NCBI GenBank assembly: GCA_003313425.1
Contig: NHZP01000014.1
Coordinates: forward strand, 62,001 to 126,000
Length of the DNA stretch: 64,000 nt
Source of the DNA: Pseudopyrenochaeta lycopersici
Lineage: Eukaryota; Ascomycota; Dothideomycetes; Pleosporales; Pseudopyrenochaetaceae
Direction of reading: 5' to 3'
The notes under the pieces were generated by a model that was not told where the DNA came from, searched no databases, and was given only the letters and a program-made list of their open reading frames with translations. Shown here one piece after another: positions 36,201 to 46,957 of this stretch (within the stretch, counting starts at the first letter, position 1; every line of letters starts with the position of its first letter). The position numbers were made by a program, and so were the translations under genes.

Positions 36201-38280
36201 GGCTGTGCAGGGCGTTAGAATGTGCTGAAGACGAATATGACGACGACTTGGAAGTACTATCAGCTCCAAGAGCAGGGACACAACGACGCATCACGGATTC
36301 GTCCACTACCACCACTATTACGTCTAGGCTGGAATTGCCTGCGGCCGATGCGCCCAACAGGCAGATGGGCGACCGCAAAGCCTACTGGCACTACTTCCAG
36401 GCCACAGGCATGCGCAACACCATTATCTTCGTCCTCGCTGAGCTTCTCTTCGTCTCGCTCGAAGTTGTGCCCCGTCTCTGGCTCAGTTGGTGGGCTGATG
36501 CCACCGACAGCAAAAAGAACCGCAGCGTCGGCTTCTACCTAGGTATTTATGCAGCGCTACAGACTGGCTTCCTAATTTCACTCTTTATTGGGGCACGCCA
36601 CGTCGCGAGCACCATGGTCGTGCGGTCAGGGCGCTGGTTGCATGAGCAGCTGGTCCGTACCGTTAGTGCCGCACCGCTCTCTTTCTTTACCTCGACCGAC
36701 GCAGGTGTCACGCTGAACCGCTTCAGCCAAGACATTCATCTACTAGACTCAGAGCTTCCTGTATCTCTGCTGTTACTTGGTGCTGCAGCCCTCGGCGCTC
36801 TCGCGCAAGCTGTTGTCGTGCTGGTGGCAGCGAACTATGTTGGAGCGGCTATGGGGCTTGTCGCCGCAGTCTTCTACCTGGTGCAGCGCTGCTACTTGCG
36901 CACATCTCGCCAGCTGCGATATCTCGACCTTGAGGCCAAGAGTCCATTGTACTCGCTCTTCCTTGAGGCACTGCGCGGCCGCGCCACCGTGCGTGCCTTT
37001 TGCTGGCAGGACGAGTGTCAGGCCGAGTTTCTCAGCGCCCTCGACGCCTCACAACGCCCCGTCTACCTGCTTGCCAGCGTACAGCAGTGGCTCGCTCTAG
37101 TACTGGGTTTGATCACCGCTGCCGTAGCGGTGGTATTGGTTGCCATTATGGTGACGTTGAGGGAGGAGGGCACAACAACGGCTGGTCTGGCCGGTGTGGC
37201 GCTGTTGAATATGATGTCACTATCGTCGACCCTGATGCATGCTGTCGTGACCTGGACGAGGCTTGAGACTTCAATTGGGGCCGTTGCAAGGATTAAAGAC
37301 TTTGCGGAACAGACACCCGCCGAAGTGATGCCCAGTGAAGCCATCGACCTGCCTGAGGACTGGCCGGCTGGTGCTGACATCGAGTTCAAGGACGTGTCAG
37401 TGTCATACAAGTAAGACTTTCCTTCCCAACCCTAATAATTCCGAGACTCGAAAGCTGACAATATTTTCTTGCTAGGGAGGGCTCAGAACCGGCAGTAAAG
37501 GACGTCTCATTCACTATCAACCCGGGCGAAAAAGTCGCCATCTGCGGCCGCAGCGGAAGGTGAGCTTGACGCCCCAATCCCTTTCGATCCTAAATCAAAA
37601 TATGCTGATTACTGACTCTTCTTCATAGCGGTAAGAGCACACTTGTTTCTACCCTCTTCCGTCTCGTCGACGCTGGTCCTGGTGGCGCTGGCGGCGACAT
37701 CGCCATTGACGGCATCAACATCTCGGCGCTTCCTCATGATACCCTTCGTTCCCGCCTTGTCGCGCTCCCGCAAGACCCTTACTTTGCACCTTGGGCCAGT
37801 ATCCGCTTCAACGCCGACCCGCTCGGCCGCGCCACAGACGCTGCCATCATTCAGGCGTTGGAACGCGTAGGGCTAGCCGACGCATTACTCGGCGCTGTGG
37901 GGCGACGTGGACCTGGAGCTGGCCTGGATGCGCAGATGGACCTCGACGTGCTGTCACACGGGCAGCGGCAGCTGTTCTGCTTGGCGCGAGCAATGCTAAA
38001 GAGGCCGACCGAAGGCGGCGTGCTCGTTGTGGACGAGGCAACAAGTAGTGTTGATGGCGAGACAGACAACCGCATGCAGCGCATTCTACGCGAGGAGTTC
38101 AGCGGCCCAGGCTGGACGTGGCTGGTTGTCGCTCACCGCGTGTCGACAGTGCTGGATTTTGACAAAGTTGCCATGTTCGAGCGCGGCAGGCTGGTTGAAT
38201 TCGATGAGCCAACGGCGTTGCTTGAGAGGTCAGGCGGTTCGGCTTTCCGGCAGTTGTACATGGAGTTTGGATCGGGGTAA
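33239..38280 (+). CDS. ABCC-type (MRP-like) full-length ABC exporter
   Basis: Ten exons: 33239-33974, 34032-34258, 34314-34593, 34648-34731, 34782-34931, 34994-35823, 35876-36038, 36090-37410, 37476-37559, 37629-38280, about 1508 residues, a normal ABCC length. Layout: N-terminal hydrophobic TMD0 (~residues 30-190), TMD1, NBD1 (Walker A GPVASGKST, signature LSGGQKQRV, Walker B MAVFDD), TMD2, NBD2 (Walker A GRSGSGKST formed across an intron, signature LSHGQRQLF, Walker B VLVVDEATS). NBD1 lies at ~35470-36210 and NBD2 at ~37476-38270. For exon 2 the acceptor before 34032 is chosen; the nearer one at 34018 breaks the frame. Both ATP sites look complete. HC-toxin and apicidin clusters carry MFS pumps instead; here an ABCC pump is the likely exporter or self-protection protein. 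It marks the probable right edge of the cluster. Confidence 0.95.
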
Positions 38281-38651
38281 ACGATTTTTTTATAGACTAT
38301 GCTATTTATGGTAATGATCTCCTCTTGTTCATTCTCTCTGTTGGTGTGCAAGAAATGCATGGCTAAGGGAAAAATCTCTTGGCAAGTCATTGAGCAGGCA
38401 AATGCCAAGATGTACGGTATCGAATCTGGTGAACGGGGCTGCAATAACGGCTATATTCAAGGTACTATTCAGTTGATGGGCAATGTGGGGGCTGGTTGTC
38501 CCCCAATTTCGTATCGTGGCTTAGGCTTATCTTTCAGTGCTACCCTTCAGTCCTATAACTGGTGAATAAAACGATTGACTATCCGGCTTGTCCCATGAGC
38601 TATGTTTCGACTCCTCGTCGTTCTAAAACTTAAACTTACCCTTATAGCCAG
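38281..38651. other. Intergenic, no gene seen
   Basis: About 370 bp between the ABC stop and the start of the decayed membrane-protein gene. Nothing recognised. Confidence 0.4.
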
Positions 38652-40803
38652 ATGGACGAAAGATTACGGGACAGCCTTCCATCGCTAGCAAGAGATGAAG
38701 CTGAATCACCATCTCACGCTGAGGTTCAACTGTACTTCCTAGGCGAAGATAGAGCTGATACAGCCTTGTCCTCACCCACACCTGTGGATGCGCAGGTTTC
38801 TGTGGAGGTCGCGGCCACGAACGAAAACCAATCAAGCATCGTTTGAAGAACGTTTCCATGGATACGTCGACGTATGACTGTCATCATTATGTTGACCCTC
38901 CCAACTGGTGGTGAGTTGTTACCTTCTTCGACGACGATGATTCTACTAAGCGTTCTTAGCGCTACTCTGGCAATCAGTCACTATTGTCTCTTCCACTACC
39001 TCGACGAAAAGCTGACAGAACAGCGGCGGGCAGCAATCACACGTCACCGCTACACCCATTCTGCTTGTCACCGCCTTCAAAGCCTGCATAATCGCAGCCG
39101 TAGGGTTAACATTCGCACAGCATTTGTGGCATCTTTTACGCCAGCAGTCATTATCTGTAGCTTTGATAGAGCAATTGTTCTGCATACGTTTTAATCCCTT
39201 CGAGCTAACAAAGTTGGGAGCTGCCCGAAAGGCTCCAATACTATTTAGTATCGCTACTTTCCTCTGGCTCATACCTGTCGTCATAATGTATCCACCATCT
39301 GCCCTCACGGTCTCTTTTGGGGCGAAATCAGTGATGCAGAATTTAAGTGTTCCAGTTTTGTTTCCGTTGCAACCCGATTTTGATCCTATAGATTATGACG
39401 GCTACACCCGTAGTCGCCTGAGTCAAAGACATCTAACTCAAGACCTTGCTCCTTATGCGATAGGAAGAGCATGGTTCACTGCAGGAATAACATACGAGTG
39501 CGTGTTTTAGCCGCAGATCCACGCAGAGATACTGATAAAAGCCTAGATCACCCATACATTCGTTGCTCAGATTGGCTACATTAATTTTACTATCTGGAGA
39601 AATACCACAATTCCCTGTATCGGTTGGGGAGAATGCATTCTACTCTTTAAATTTCAGAAGCCCTCAACTATCCTGTCAAGAGACTATTATTGACATTTCC
39701 GAAGAACCGTTCATCATGAAAGATCATCCCCCCTTGAAATTTAGCATAACATGGGACAGTTACAATCGGACGAATCATGAAGCGAGCTTCAATCTGACGG
39801 TAAAATCACTTCAAGATTTTTACTGGTATCCAGTGGTTGGAAGTAGCAATCCATGGAACTCCAATGAGACGGTCACATATGTTGGGAACTTGAGCGTGTT
39901 GAGCTGCCAACCTATCTCAGTAATATATGATCTGCAGGTCTCCTACTTGAAAGGACATCGTCAGATCACCTATACGAAGCAAAACCCTCAGCCTTTTGTT
40001 CCCGAAAGGTTCGTTATGCCCCCTGATTCAAGTACAATAGGCCTTCGCGCTTCCGATGCGGATTTTACTCCAAAAGTTCAACGAATGGCTGCCGAAGCGG
40101 AAGAGACGTTGCGGCTTTGGGATGCTTGGGCTCTCCTAGACGCATCACTGATCTCTTTAAACTTCGATTGTAAACCTGAAATATATGGAATCAACTCCAC
40201 CATGATCACTACATCAAATGGAACAGAGGTTGAAGGTACATATCGAATTGCAGGAAGGTGCTATGAGACCGGGACCCCACACGCTCTCGACCTATCCAAA
40301 TTCAATCCACAACAATACAACCGCTCAAACCCGGACACTTGGGGCTCTAGAGAATTTGAAATCTCAGAGATGTCCCTAAACGAATAAATTACAAACTTCA
40401 CAATCGCAGCGCTTACGCTTAACATCGGAAGAAACCTTACACCAGTTAACATTACCGAGTACCGAACAATCTACCGATTCTCCGCGCCACTCAACCTCAT
40501 TCTACCCTATATTTTCTCTCTACTGTTATGTATAATATTTGTAGGTATCGGAATTTGGTCGTCCACGAAGAACGGCACCTTGCCAATTGACGGGGGGTTT
40601 CGCAAGTCATGACAACCACAATAGGGCGCACAAGAATGGAGGATCTTGTTATAGCTCAAGGTACTGGCCTCGATGGAGACAATATGCCCCAAGATTTACT
40701 AGACTTAAAAGTCCGGTATGGTGAGCTGGTGGATACCAATGGTGTTGGAACCGGCGTTGCTGGATTCGGAACGGTGCAAGAGACAAGAGTGTTGAAGGAT
40801 TAG
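38652..40803 (+). pseudogene. Decayed fungal multi-pass membrane glycoprotein gene
   Basis: Pieces of one protein read in different frames. An acidic N-terminal piece (38652-38846) is followed by HHYVDPPNWW (~38882-38911), then SATLAISHYCLFHYLDEK (~38960-39015). TAFKACIIAAVGLTFAQHLW through ELTKLGAARKAPILF runs at ~39067-39250, and a long ectodomain-like piece with several N-glycosylation sequons at ~39563-40384. After an in-frame TAA at 40385-40387 the same frame continues through a last transmembrane helix (LNLILPYIFSLLLCIIF), and a C-terminal piece (LKVRYGELVDTNGVG) lies in yet another frame from 40609. The stop and at least two frame changes (~39040, ~40605) cannot all be introns. The layout resembles the large fungal family of uncharacterised proteins with N-terminal helices, an ectodomain and one C-terminal helix. 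Family name not certain; decay is well supported. Confidence 0.75.
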
Positions 40804-41595
40804 AGTTCTATTTGTCTTTTAACTACATATATGCACTTACAATGGTCAAGAAGTAATGGCAGACTCAAAGCACGAGGTTTTGAGTGGCCGACGGCTCTTA
40901 TCAAAGAGGGGGGAATAGTAAGGCAATTTTTGTTAGACTTTAGGAACCGCTTTCAGAACCTTAGGCATATTTTAGTAGTCCAAATCATCTCGTCCAGATA
41001 CATGAAGTTCATTTTTAACAAGCTGGATTCCTTTCCTACATATCCATAGATCTGAGACTATAAAGCTTGTGTGAATGAAAATTCTAGCTCAGTACACTTG
41101 TTGAATATTTAATGTTTCTGGCTCCATTCAAAGAGCCACTTCTAAGCCTTTGGAAGCACTTAATACTTACAGTATTTCCCTCGAGTAAGCCGCTTTGCCA
41201 AAATATGCAGTCTTATTGTGCACTGATAATCTATACCGCCGATGCCTAATACATAGTGATATTTGATCAGCTACAGTTGAAAACCCTTATTGTGCATGAG
41301 CACTTTCCATCTAGCCTAATGGCAAACTATAAACATGCACTAAGCGCTCAGAGCTGGTTCCCGCCGCTCAGCCAGCGTTCAAGTCTCTGAAAGCGCTAAT
41401 TAAATGTCAAGCTGAAAATGATCTGTATCGAGATACCCACTAAGTTTACATTCATGTACAGCACCTAGTATTCAACCTGTAATGCTGCTGAGACAGTGGT
41501 AGGTTCCTGTAGTGCCAAGTACTTATGTTAAGATGCAACATTAGGTGGCGGACTATGGAACGCTATAATATACGTAACAGCTAGTGCCACATGAC
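40804..41595. other. Intergenic, AT-rich
   Basis: About 790 bp between the pseudogene and the 5S rRNA gene. No coding frame with features; nothing recognised. Confidence 0.4.
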
Positions 41596-41714
41596 ACATA
41601 CGACCATAGGCGCAGTAGTCTAGGGCTTCCCGTCCGCTCAGCCATACTTAAGGCTGCGACCGGTGGATTAGTAGTCAGGTGGGTGACCACTGGCGAATCC
41701 CCGCTGTTGTATGT
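41596..41714 (+). rRNA. 5S ribosomal RNA (dispersed copy)
   Basis: About 119 nt starting ACATACGACCATAGG and ending GTTGTATGT, which pair as the terminal stem. Internal blocks GGGCTTCCCGTCCGCTCAGCC, TTAGTAGTCAGGTGGGTGACCAC and GCGAATCCCCGCTG match the fungal 5S pattern and include the internal promoter. The helix CGCAG/CTGCG differs from the common ascomycete bases but keeps pairing, which argues for a working gene rather than a relic. Single dispersed 5S copies are normal in Pezizomycotina. It sits in a gene-poor stretch between a pseudogene and the isocyanide synthase gene. Confidence 0.9.
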
Positions 41715-41720
41715 TTTTTT
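41714..41720 (+). terminator. RNA polymerase III T-run after 5S rRNA
   Basis: Seven T in a row directly at the 3' end of the 5S gene, the usual pol III stop. Confidence 0.75.
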
Positions 41721-42819
41721 GGACTTTTTGGATGAACTAAAGTCTACCGGGTAAGTAAACGTCAGGAGTCATCCAGTTGCATCCAACATCACATTTTTAA
41801 ATTCCAGCAAGTACTCCGTATATTATTTGCTTTTCACTAAAATATTGAGCTCGCGAGCTCCACTGCTGTAGCGATGGCACAAAGGCTGTCAGCTAGAAGC
41901 TTGTCAACATCCACGTAGTTCCATTAGACCGATACATATCTATCATGCCAAAATGCAAGTGTCACTTGGCAGAAACGTTGTGCATATATTTTAAAAGTAC
42001 GTAGAGGAAAATAGCGGTAAAGAGATGTAATTGGGGTAATGCGGGCGCTTGGCGTGCCTTGTCGGATGCAACTTTCAGTGTGCAGGGGGATCCGATCTCC
42101 AATAAGGTGTATTGATTGCGTGCAGCCGGAATTGTCGAGATGATTCACACTGGCGCACGTCAACTAGTAACATCATTAGTGGTAGCTCCATCGCATTCCA
42201 TGTGACTTTCATTGGCCACTCCTGCTGGTGTAGTATCTGCCCAAGCTGATGATCTTGAAACCTTTTGTATAACCTATTATAAATTAGGTCTACAGCTTAT
42301 TTTTGTTTTCAGCTCTTGTACTATAGTTTAGCATGAAGCGTCTCCTATGAGCGGCGCCCATTGTACTACAGACCAACATCTGCCCCTCGGACTTCTATGA
42401 ATAACGCACCAAGAACTATTGCAGCTCGTGCGATTCGAATGAGCACATTAACAGCCTTAAAGTAAGCGCCCCCCGCCGCAATGCCTGTATGTAGGCTTGA
42501 AAGGCGGAGCTGTGAAGAGCCAAGCAACTAGGCGAAGATAAGCGGGTCCGGCGCAGTAAGATTTGCGGCTGTCTTGCACACCGATGGTCAAGTCTCAGCA
42601 CGCCTCAGAACGGTCAGCGACCGCCTGGTGTTGCACAGCTGGATTGCTGTGCAAGGCTGGCGAACATCAAATTCACTTTATATGTCGGCTTTCTTGTTGA
42701 TCTTCAATCTTTCATTTCACTATCAATAATTCAACTTTACTCACAGTAAATATCTATTTACTGAATATTTCTTCCTATCAATTCTTTTTTTCAATCAAAA
42801 TCCTTTACTATCTTACATC
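41721..42819. other. Intergenic; upstream region of isocyanide synthase gene
   Basis: About 1.1 kb without a gene. The last 150 bp holds a TATA-like word (TTTATATG ~42677) and a long T/C-rich, A-poor leader before the start at 42820, typical of fungal promoters. Confidence 0.45.
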
Positions 42820-44824
42820 ATGGCTGAAGTCGAAGTTGTGAGCCCAACTGAACCCAAGACGTTTTGGATGTCTGAGACCAAGGCTAAAGAAATCGGAGCT
42901 GTACAGATCACCTCAATTGAGCTTCCAGCGGTGACGCCTGAGGCCATTTCGGAGGTAGTTGTCTCCCATGACGCTACCGCTGTGAGGGTTCTTAGAATAA
43001 TTGAGAAGTATGGTCTAAATTACGAGCGCACGGGATCTTGGGAAGGCTTTGACGCATTCTTGCCGATAGTCAAGGGCCAAGTTGAGCGTGGAGAGCCTGT
43101 GAAGATGTTACTTCCCGGCTTTCCCTTCAAGTCACCAGCTCAAGACAAGGTACTGGGTGCGTTGCCCGACCTAGGTGAAGAGCTCGCCTTGAAGCATCTC
43201 AACGGCCTCTGCGAAAATATCAAGGCTGTGTACGATCATGGCGCAGAGGTACACATTACGTCAGATGGGCTTGTCTACAACGGTAAGTTCACAGTTCAGA
43301 TCTACTCATTACGAATGAAGATTTATAACCTGTTCAGATTGCCTCGGGGTCTCTGATGAGGCTGTGTGGGAATATGGAGAAGGAGTGCGTCAATTGGCTG
43401 CAGAACATGACCTGCATCATTTGAGCTTCATTCGGCTTTGGGACCTTCTTAAAACCCCCGGCGCCTGGACAAAAGACTACTACCTCGCAAACGCTTCCAA
43501 GATCCGCCAGGAACTCGTCGACCGATACGGCAATCCGCATTTTGAGGCCGGCCTCGCAAACAAATCCACTAGGGATATGCAGATAACGCACGCAAAGTAC
43601 CTGGAATTCCTGAAACAAGACCTTGCGCACGGAGACTTTCTTGCAAAATCACCCGAGGATCAGGCAATAGCTATTGCTGAGACCGCAAAAACTATGATGG
43701 GTCGCTGGAAGGCATTTGCTGCAGCCATTCAGGCTACCCGCACCGACTACGTGCGGCTTTCCATTCACGATTCCGAGGGTAAGGATAAACTATCCATGTC
43801 ACTGATCCCTCAAGCCGAGAGAGGCGCCCTAGGGATGACTCCATGGCACTCCTGCATTATTGTCAATCTCGACGGATCTTTCTGTACGGTGCAGGCTCAC
43901 ACCGTTGATCCCAAAACACACGATCTGGTACACCACAACGGACAGCCATATTTCTACCGCCCCAAGTCCGATCTCTTTGACTGGTCTAGCGATGGTCTGA
44001 ACGTCACTTTCGAGCACCAATACCCCACTGGCGTCATCATTCGATCTGCGGATGGCGCCTCCATGACCCAAATCCCCATGCAAAAGGTTCGTAACTTATC
44101 GAATGTGTTCTCGCCAATCGTTCTCCGCGGTTTCAGCAACACTACAGAAGAAGAGACCTTCATCTCCAAGGCCCACGAACTGGGTGAGCTCCTTGTGTGG
44201 CCCCAATACGGCGTCATGGCGAAAGTCAAAGACGCAGGCAACAACAGCAAGGAAGCCAATAATGTCAGCTCCAACGAAGCAATGCCTATGCACTTCGATG
44301 GAATTTTCAAGTACATCGACGTAACCGATCCTGAGACTGGCGAAGTCAAGAAGGTTCTGAGCCCGCCGAAGTACCAGTACTTTACCTGTCTTGCCACTGC
44401 ACCCAAAGGTAGTGGTTACACCCTCTTCATGGCCTCTCGCCTCTTCTTCCGCTACCTTCCCACAGACTGGACGCCCGAGCGTCTTGCCCCTGTGACCTGG
44501 GGCACGCTGAACACCGGTTTCTGGAAGATGGCACAGGAGAACCTCGACCTTGTAGTTAAACACCAGGTTACGGGAGAACCCTGTCTTCGCTGGCACGAGC
44601 CTTGGACGAAGACCAAGTACAGCACATGCAAGGTAGTCATTGAGAACGAGGATCAGGGTCTCTGTGATATAGTCAATGAGGGCATCTATGATTGGAGGAG
44701 TTGTTATAGGTTCAGCTGGGAGAAGGGCGACTTGCTTGTTAATGATAACGTTGCGATGCTTCATACCCGAACAGCATATGAGGCAAACTGCGACAGGGAG
44801 ATGTGGAGGATCCACTTTGATTAG
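42820..44824 (+). CDS. Two-domain isocyanide synthase-dioxygenase (PvcA/Dit1 + TauD)
   Basis: Two exons, 42820-43282 and 43338-44824 (55-bp intron GTAAGT...TTCAG splits an Asp codon), about 649 residues. The N-terminal ~330 residues form a DIT1/PvcA isocyanide synthase domain: GFPFKSPAQDKVLGALPDLG, then DGLVYND joined across the intron to CLGVSDEAVWEYG. The C-terminal half is a TauD-like Fe(II)/2-oxoglutarate dioxygenase with the metal triad HxD in MPMHFDG and distal His in NDNVAMLHTR, followed by the Arg expected to bind 2-oxoglutarate. This layout is that of the fungal xanthocillin synthase XanB and related ICS-TauD proteins. These convert an amino acid amine (Tyr in xanthocillin) to an isonitrile and then oxidise/decarboxylate it, often under copper control. 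No other xanthocillin-type gene (P450, methyltransferase, hydratase, bZIP) lies within several kb. All key motifs are intact. Confidence 0.92.
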
Positions 44825-46031
44825 AAAACACAGATAACATCCTAGATGAATACGGCAGAAATTAGGTGGTGGGGTATGTTTTACGAAAAATCCCTTGCCT
44901 TTTGTAAAGTTGTTTATGTTGATATGGCAATGAACTTGATTATTGTTTATTTACATCAGCCCTAATTGGATAAATTTTGATATCTAGCAGTATATTCTAT
45001 GTAACTAACAATTCGATGAGCCACAGAGCACAAAGAGAGCACCGTGTAAGTCTGTCTTCTTTGTTTTTAATAGCTAGTCTTTTGCGGCAGCGAAAAGTTG
45101 GCAGTATCTTAAAGCTAAGAATAACTTAGAAAAGGCAAAAATGGATCACAGGCCTTCTCAACAAGGGTTAAGCTCATATATTCTCTGTCAATAACGAAAA
45201 GTAGCTGAGATATCCAAATTATCTGATGGAGGCGCAGAATTACTTCCCACGAAGTGCACGGTGAGCGAATAGTGGGGTTCTGCATAATTTTGTCTCAAAG
45301 GCATATTCACCACGAGAGGCCAAGAGAAGAAGAAAGAGAAGGATTAGACAAATGATTAGAACCAGAAATATGGAAAAGAACATTCTAACGTCAATCCCTG
45401 TATAACGGAACACACGCCGTAGCGGAACACCATTATGAATTAGATTCTATCAACACTAGCAACAGCCACAAGATGTAGATAAGTTCGGGATAGACCTCTC
45501 GCCTGGTAAGTGTCTTTCCGCCCAGGATTTATCCTCGTAGTTCTCTTGCTCGTTATATAATACCAGAATCCGCTGCAGGCATTCGGGACATTGCTGTCAG
45601 CCCCATGGGTTAACCCGGGCCGACCTGGCCCATAGTGGCCCAGGCTAGGGTAGATTTAGCAAGAGTACATAAGGGGGCGGCACCCCATCGCTGCTCGGCA
45701 GTGATTCGTCTATTGAACCACCGCAATACACTCTTTACTGCCCAACCAGCCTTCCTATGCCAGTGAACCTAATATAGTCCCTGACAATTGCCGTCCTGGG
45801 CTGCCTCGGGCCGACCTCAAATAATGCGTATGTATCTAGATTTTCGTCTTGCCATAAAGTAATGTATACAGAGACTGTATTCTCAGAAAATCAACGAATC
45901 ATAGTAACTGGCTACGCAATCTGCCATCTGGTCGAGGAGAGAGGCTAGGAGCGGACCCACTCTGTTCAGCAAATGAATCCACACGTATACATGAACTTTT
46001 CCTAATCGATTAAAGTAGATCATGCTTTACA
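44825..46031. other. Intergenic, no gene seen
   Basis: About 1.2 kb. The word CGGGCCGACCT occurs twice (~45628 and ~45808), and a GC-rich palindromic patch lies at ~45618-45650. No coding frame or RNA gene recognised. Confidence 0.4.
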
Positions 46032-46957
46032 TCACAAACTTTTACCAAAGAAATCAATAAGCTTTGGGCCTGATTCTGACAGGTCATCATAAAGATCAAA
46101 ATGGTTTTTCCCAGTAACAACCAAGAACTCCTTTGGCTCCTTCGCTAAGTCAACCGCCGTTCTAATGTAGTGCAAAGTTTGCGCATTGCTCCCAGCGATC
46201 ATGAGGAGTGGTCGAGGTGAGATGAGGTGCTGAAGATTGAATGAATCGTAGCCAATCATAAGGTCATAGCTAGAAGGCGGCACTCTCTGGTCAGATCTTT
46301 TATGATTGCCGCGTTTTGTCCCATAATATGCTGCAGCGTCCTTGAAGAATAAATCAACGTTACTCGGCAACTGATTAGGATCGGTGTTGAACATTTTGGG
46401 TGCTTGTTTGTGAGAGCCTGCCGCCTCCTTGTTACGCCAGTCACTGGCTGCCTTGAGTGCACCAGCGATGCCCCCCGGCTTTCCTGGTTTTGTTCACCCA
46501 AGCCTCCGTTCCTCGTCATTCGTCCTACGCAAGCTGCACTGACAGTAGCAAGCGCTCGAATGCGGGCATCAGATTGGGCAGCATAGGACGTGTAGCCCCC
46601 CGAGGCACAGATGCCCAATACACCGATTTGCTCAGGATTAACTTTGCCCTTGAGACTAGTTAAGTAACTGATCGCAGCCTTGACATCTTCCACACGTTGA
46701 TGGGGATCCTCAAGCCCACGGGGCTCACCTGAACTCTCTCCTTGATACCCGGCATCGAAAGTAAGGGCGTAGAAACCCGCGTCAGCGAACGTACGTGCGT
46801 GATCTGCTGCTGTCTGCTCCTTGATGCCGGTCATAGGGTGGCTAATTACAATAGCTGCCCCGCCTCGATCTTGAGATCCATCACGAGGAGTGTATAGCTC
46901 ACCGCAGATTTTCAGCGTGAAAGCTGGAAAGTATACCTTAGTAGGATCGGACGTCAT
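46032..46957 (-). pseudogene. Alpha/beta hydrolase (YcjY/polyketide-transferase-like) gene with one frameshift
   Basis: The leftward frame from 46957 gives a hydrolase N-terminal half: [31 protein letters not shown], and the nucleophile elbow [13 protein letters not shown]. At ~46471-46476 (six C on the + strand) the homologous reading moves by one base. The second frame then carries the rest: [27 protein letters not shown], the acid-region strand RPLLMIAG, and the catalytic His in TGKNHFDLYDD, ending at 46032. One missing base in the homopolymer explains the break, so this is either a recent null allele or a sequencing slip. Restored length would be about 308 residues. Family role: small cytosolic hydrolases, some acting in polyketide pathways; substrate unknown. 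Faces away from the DUF1593 gene side of the region. Confidence 0.8.

Noticed and set aside
45600..45720. GC-rich palindromic patch as a tRNA gene
   Set aside because: No cloverleaf with a TTCRANY loop or acceptor stem could be drawn.
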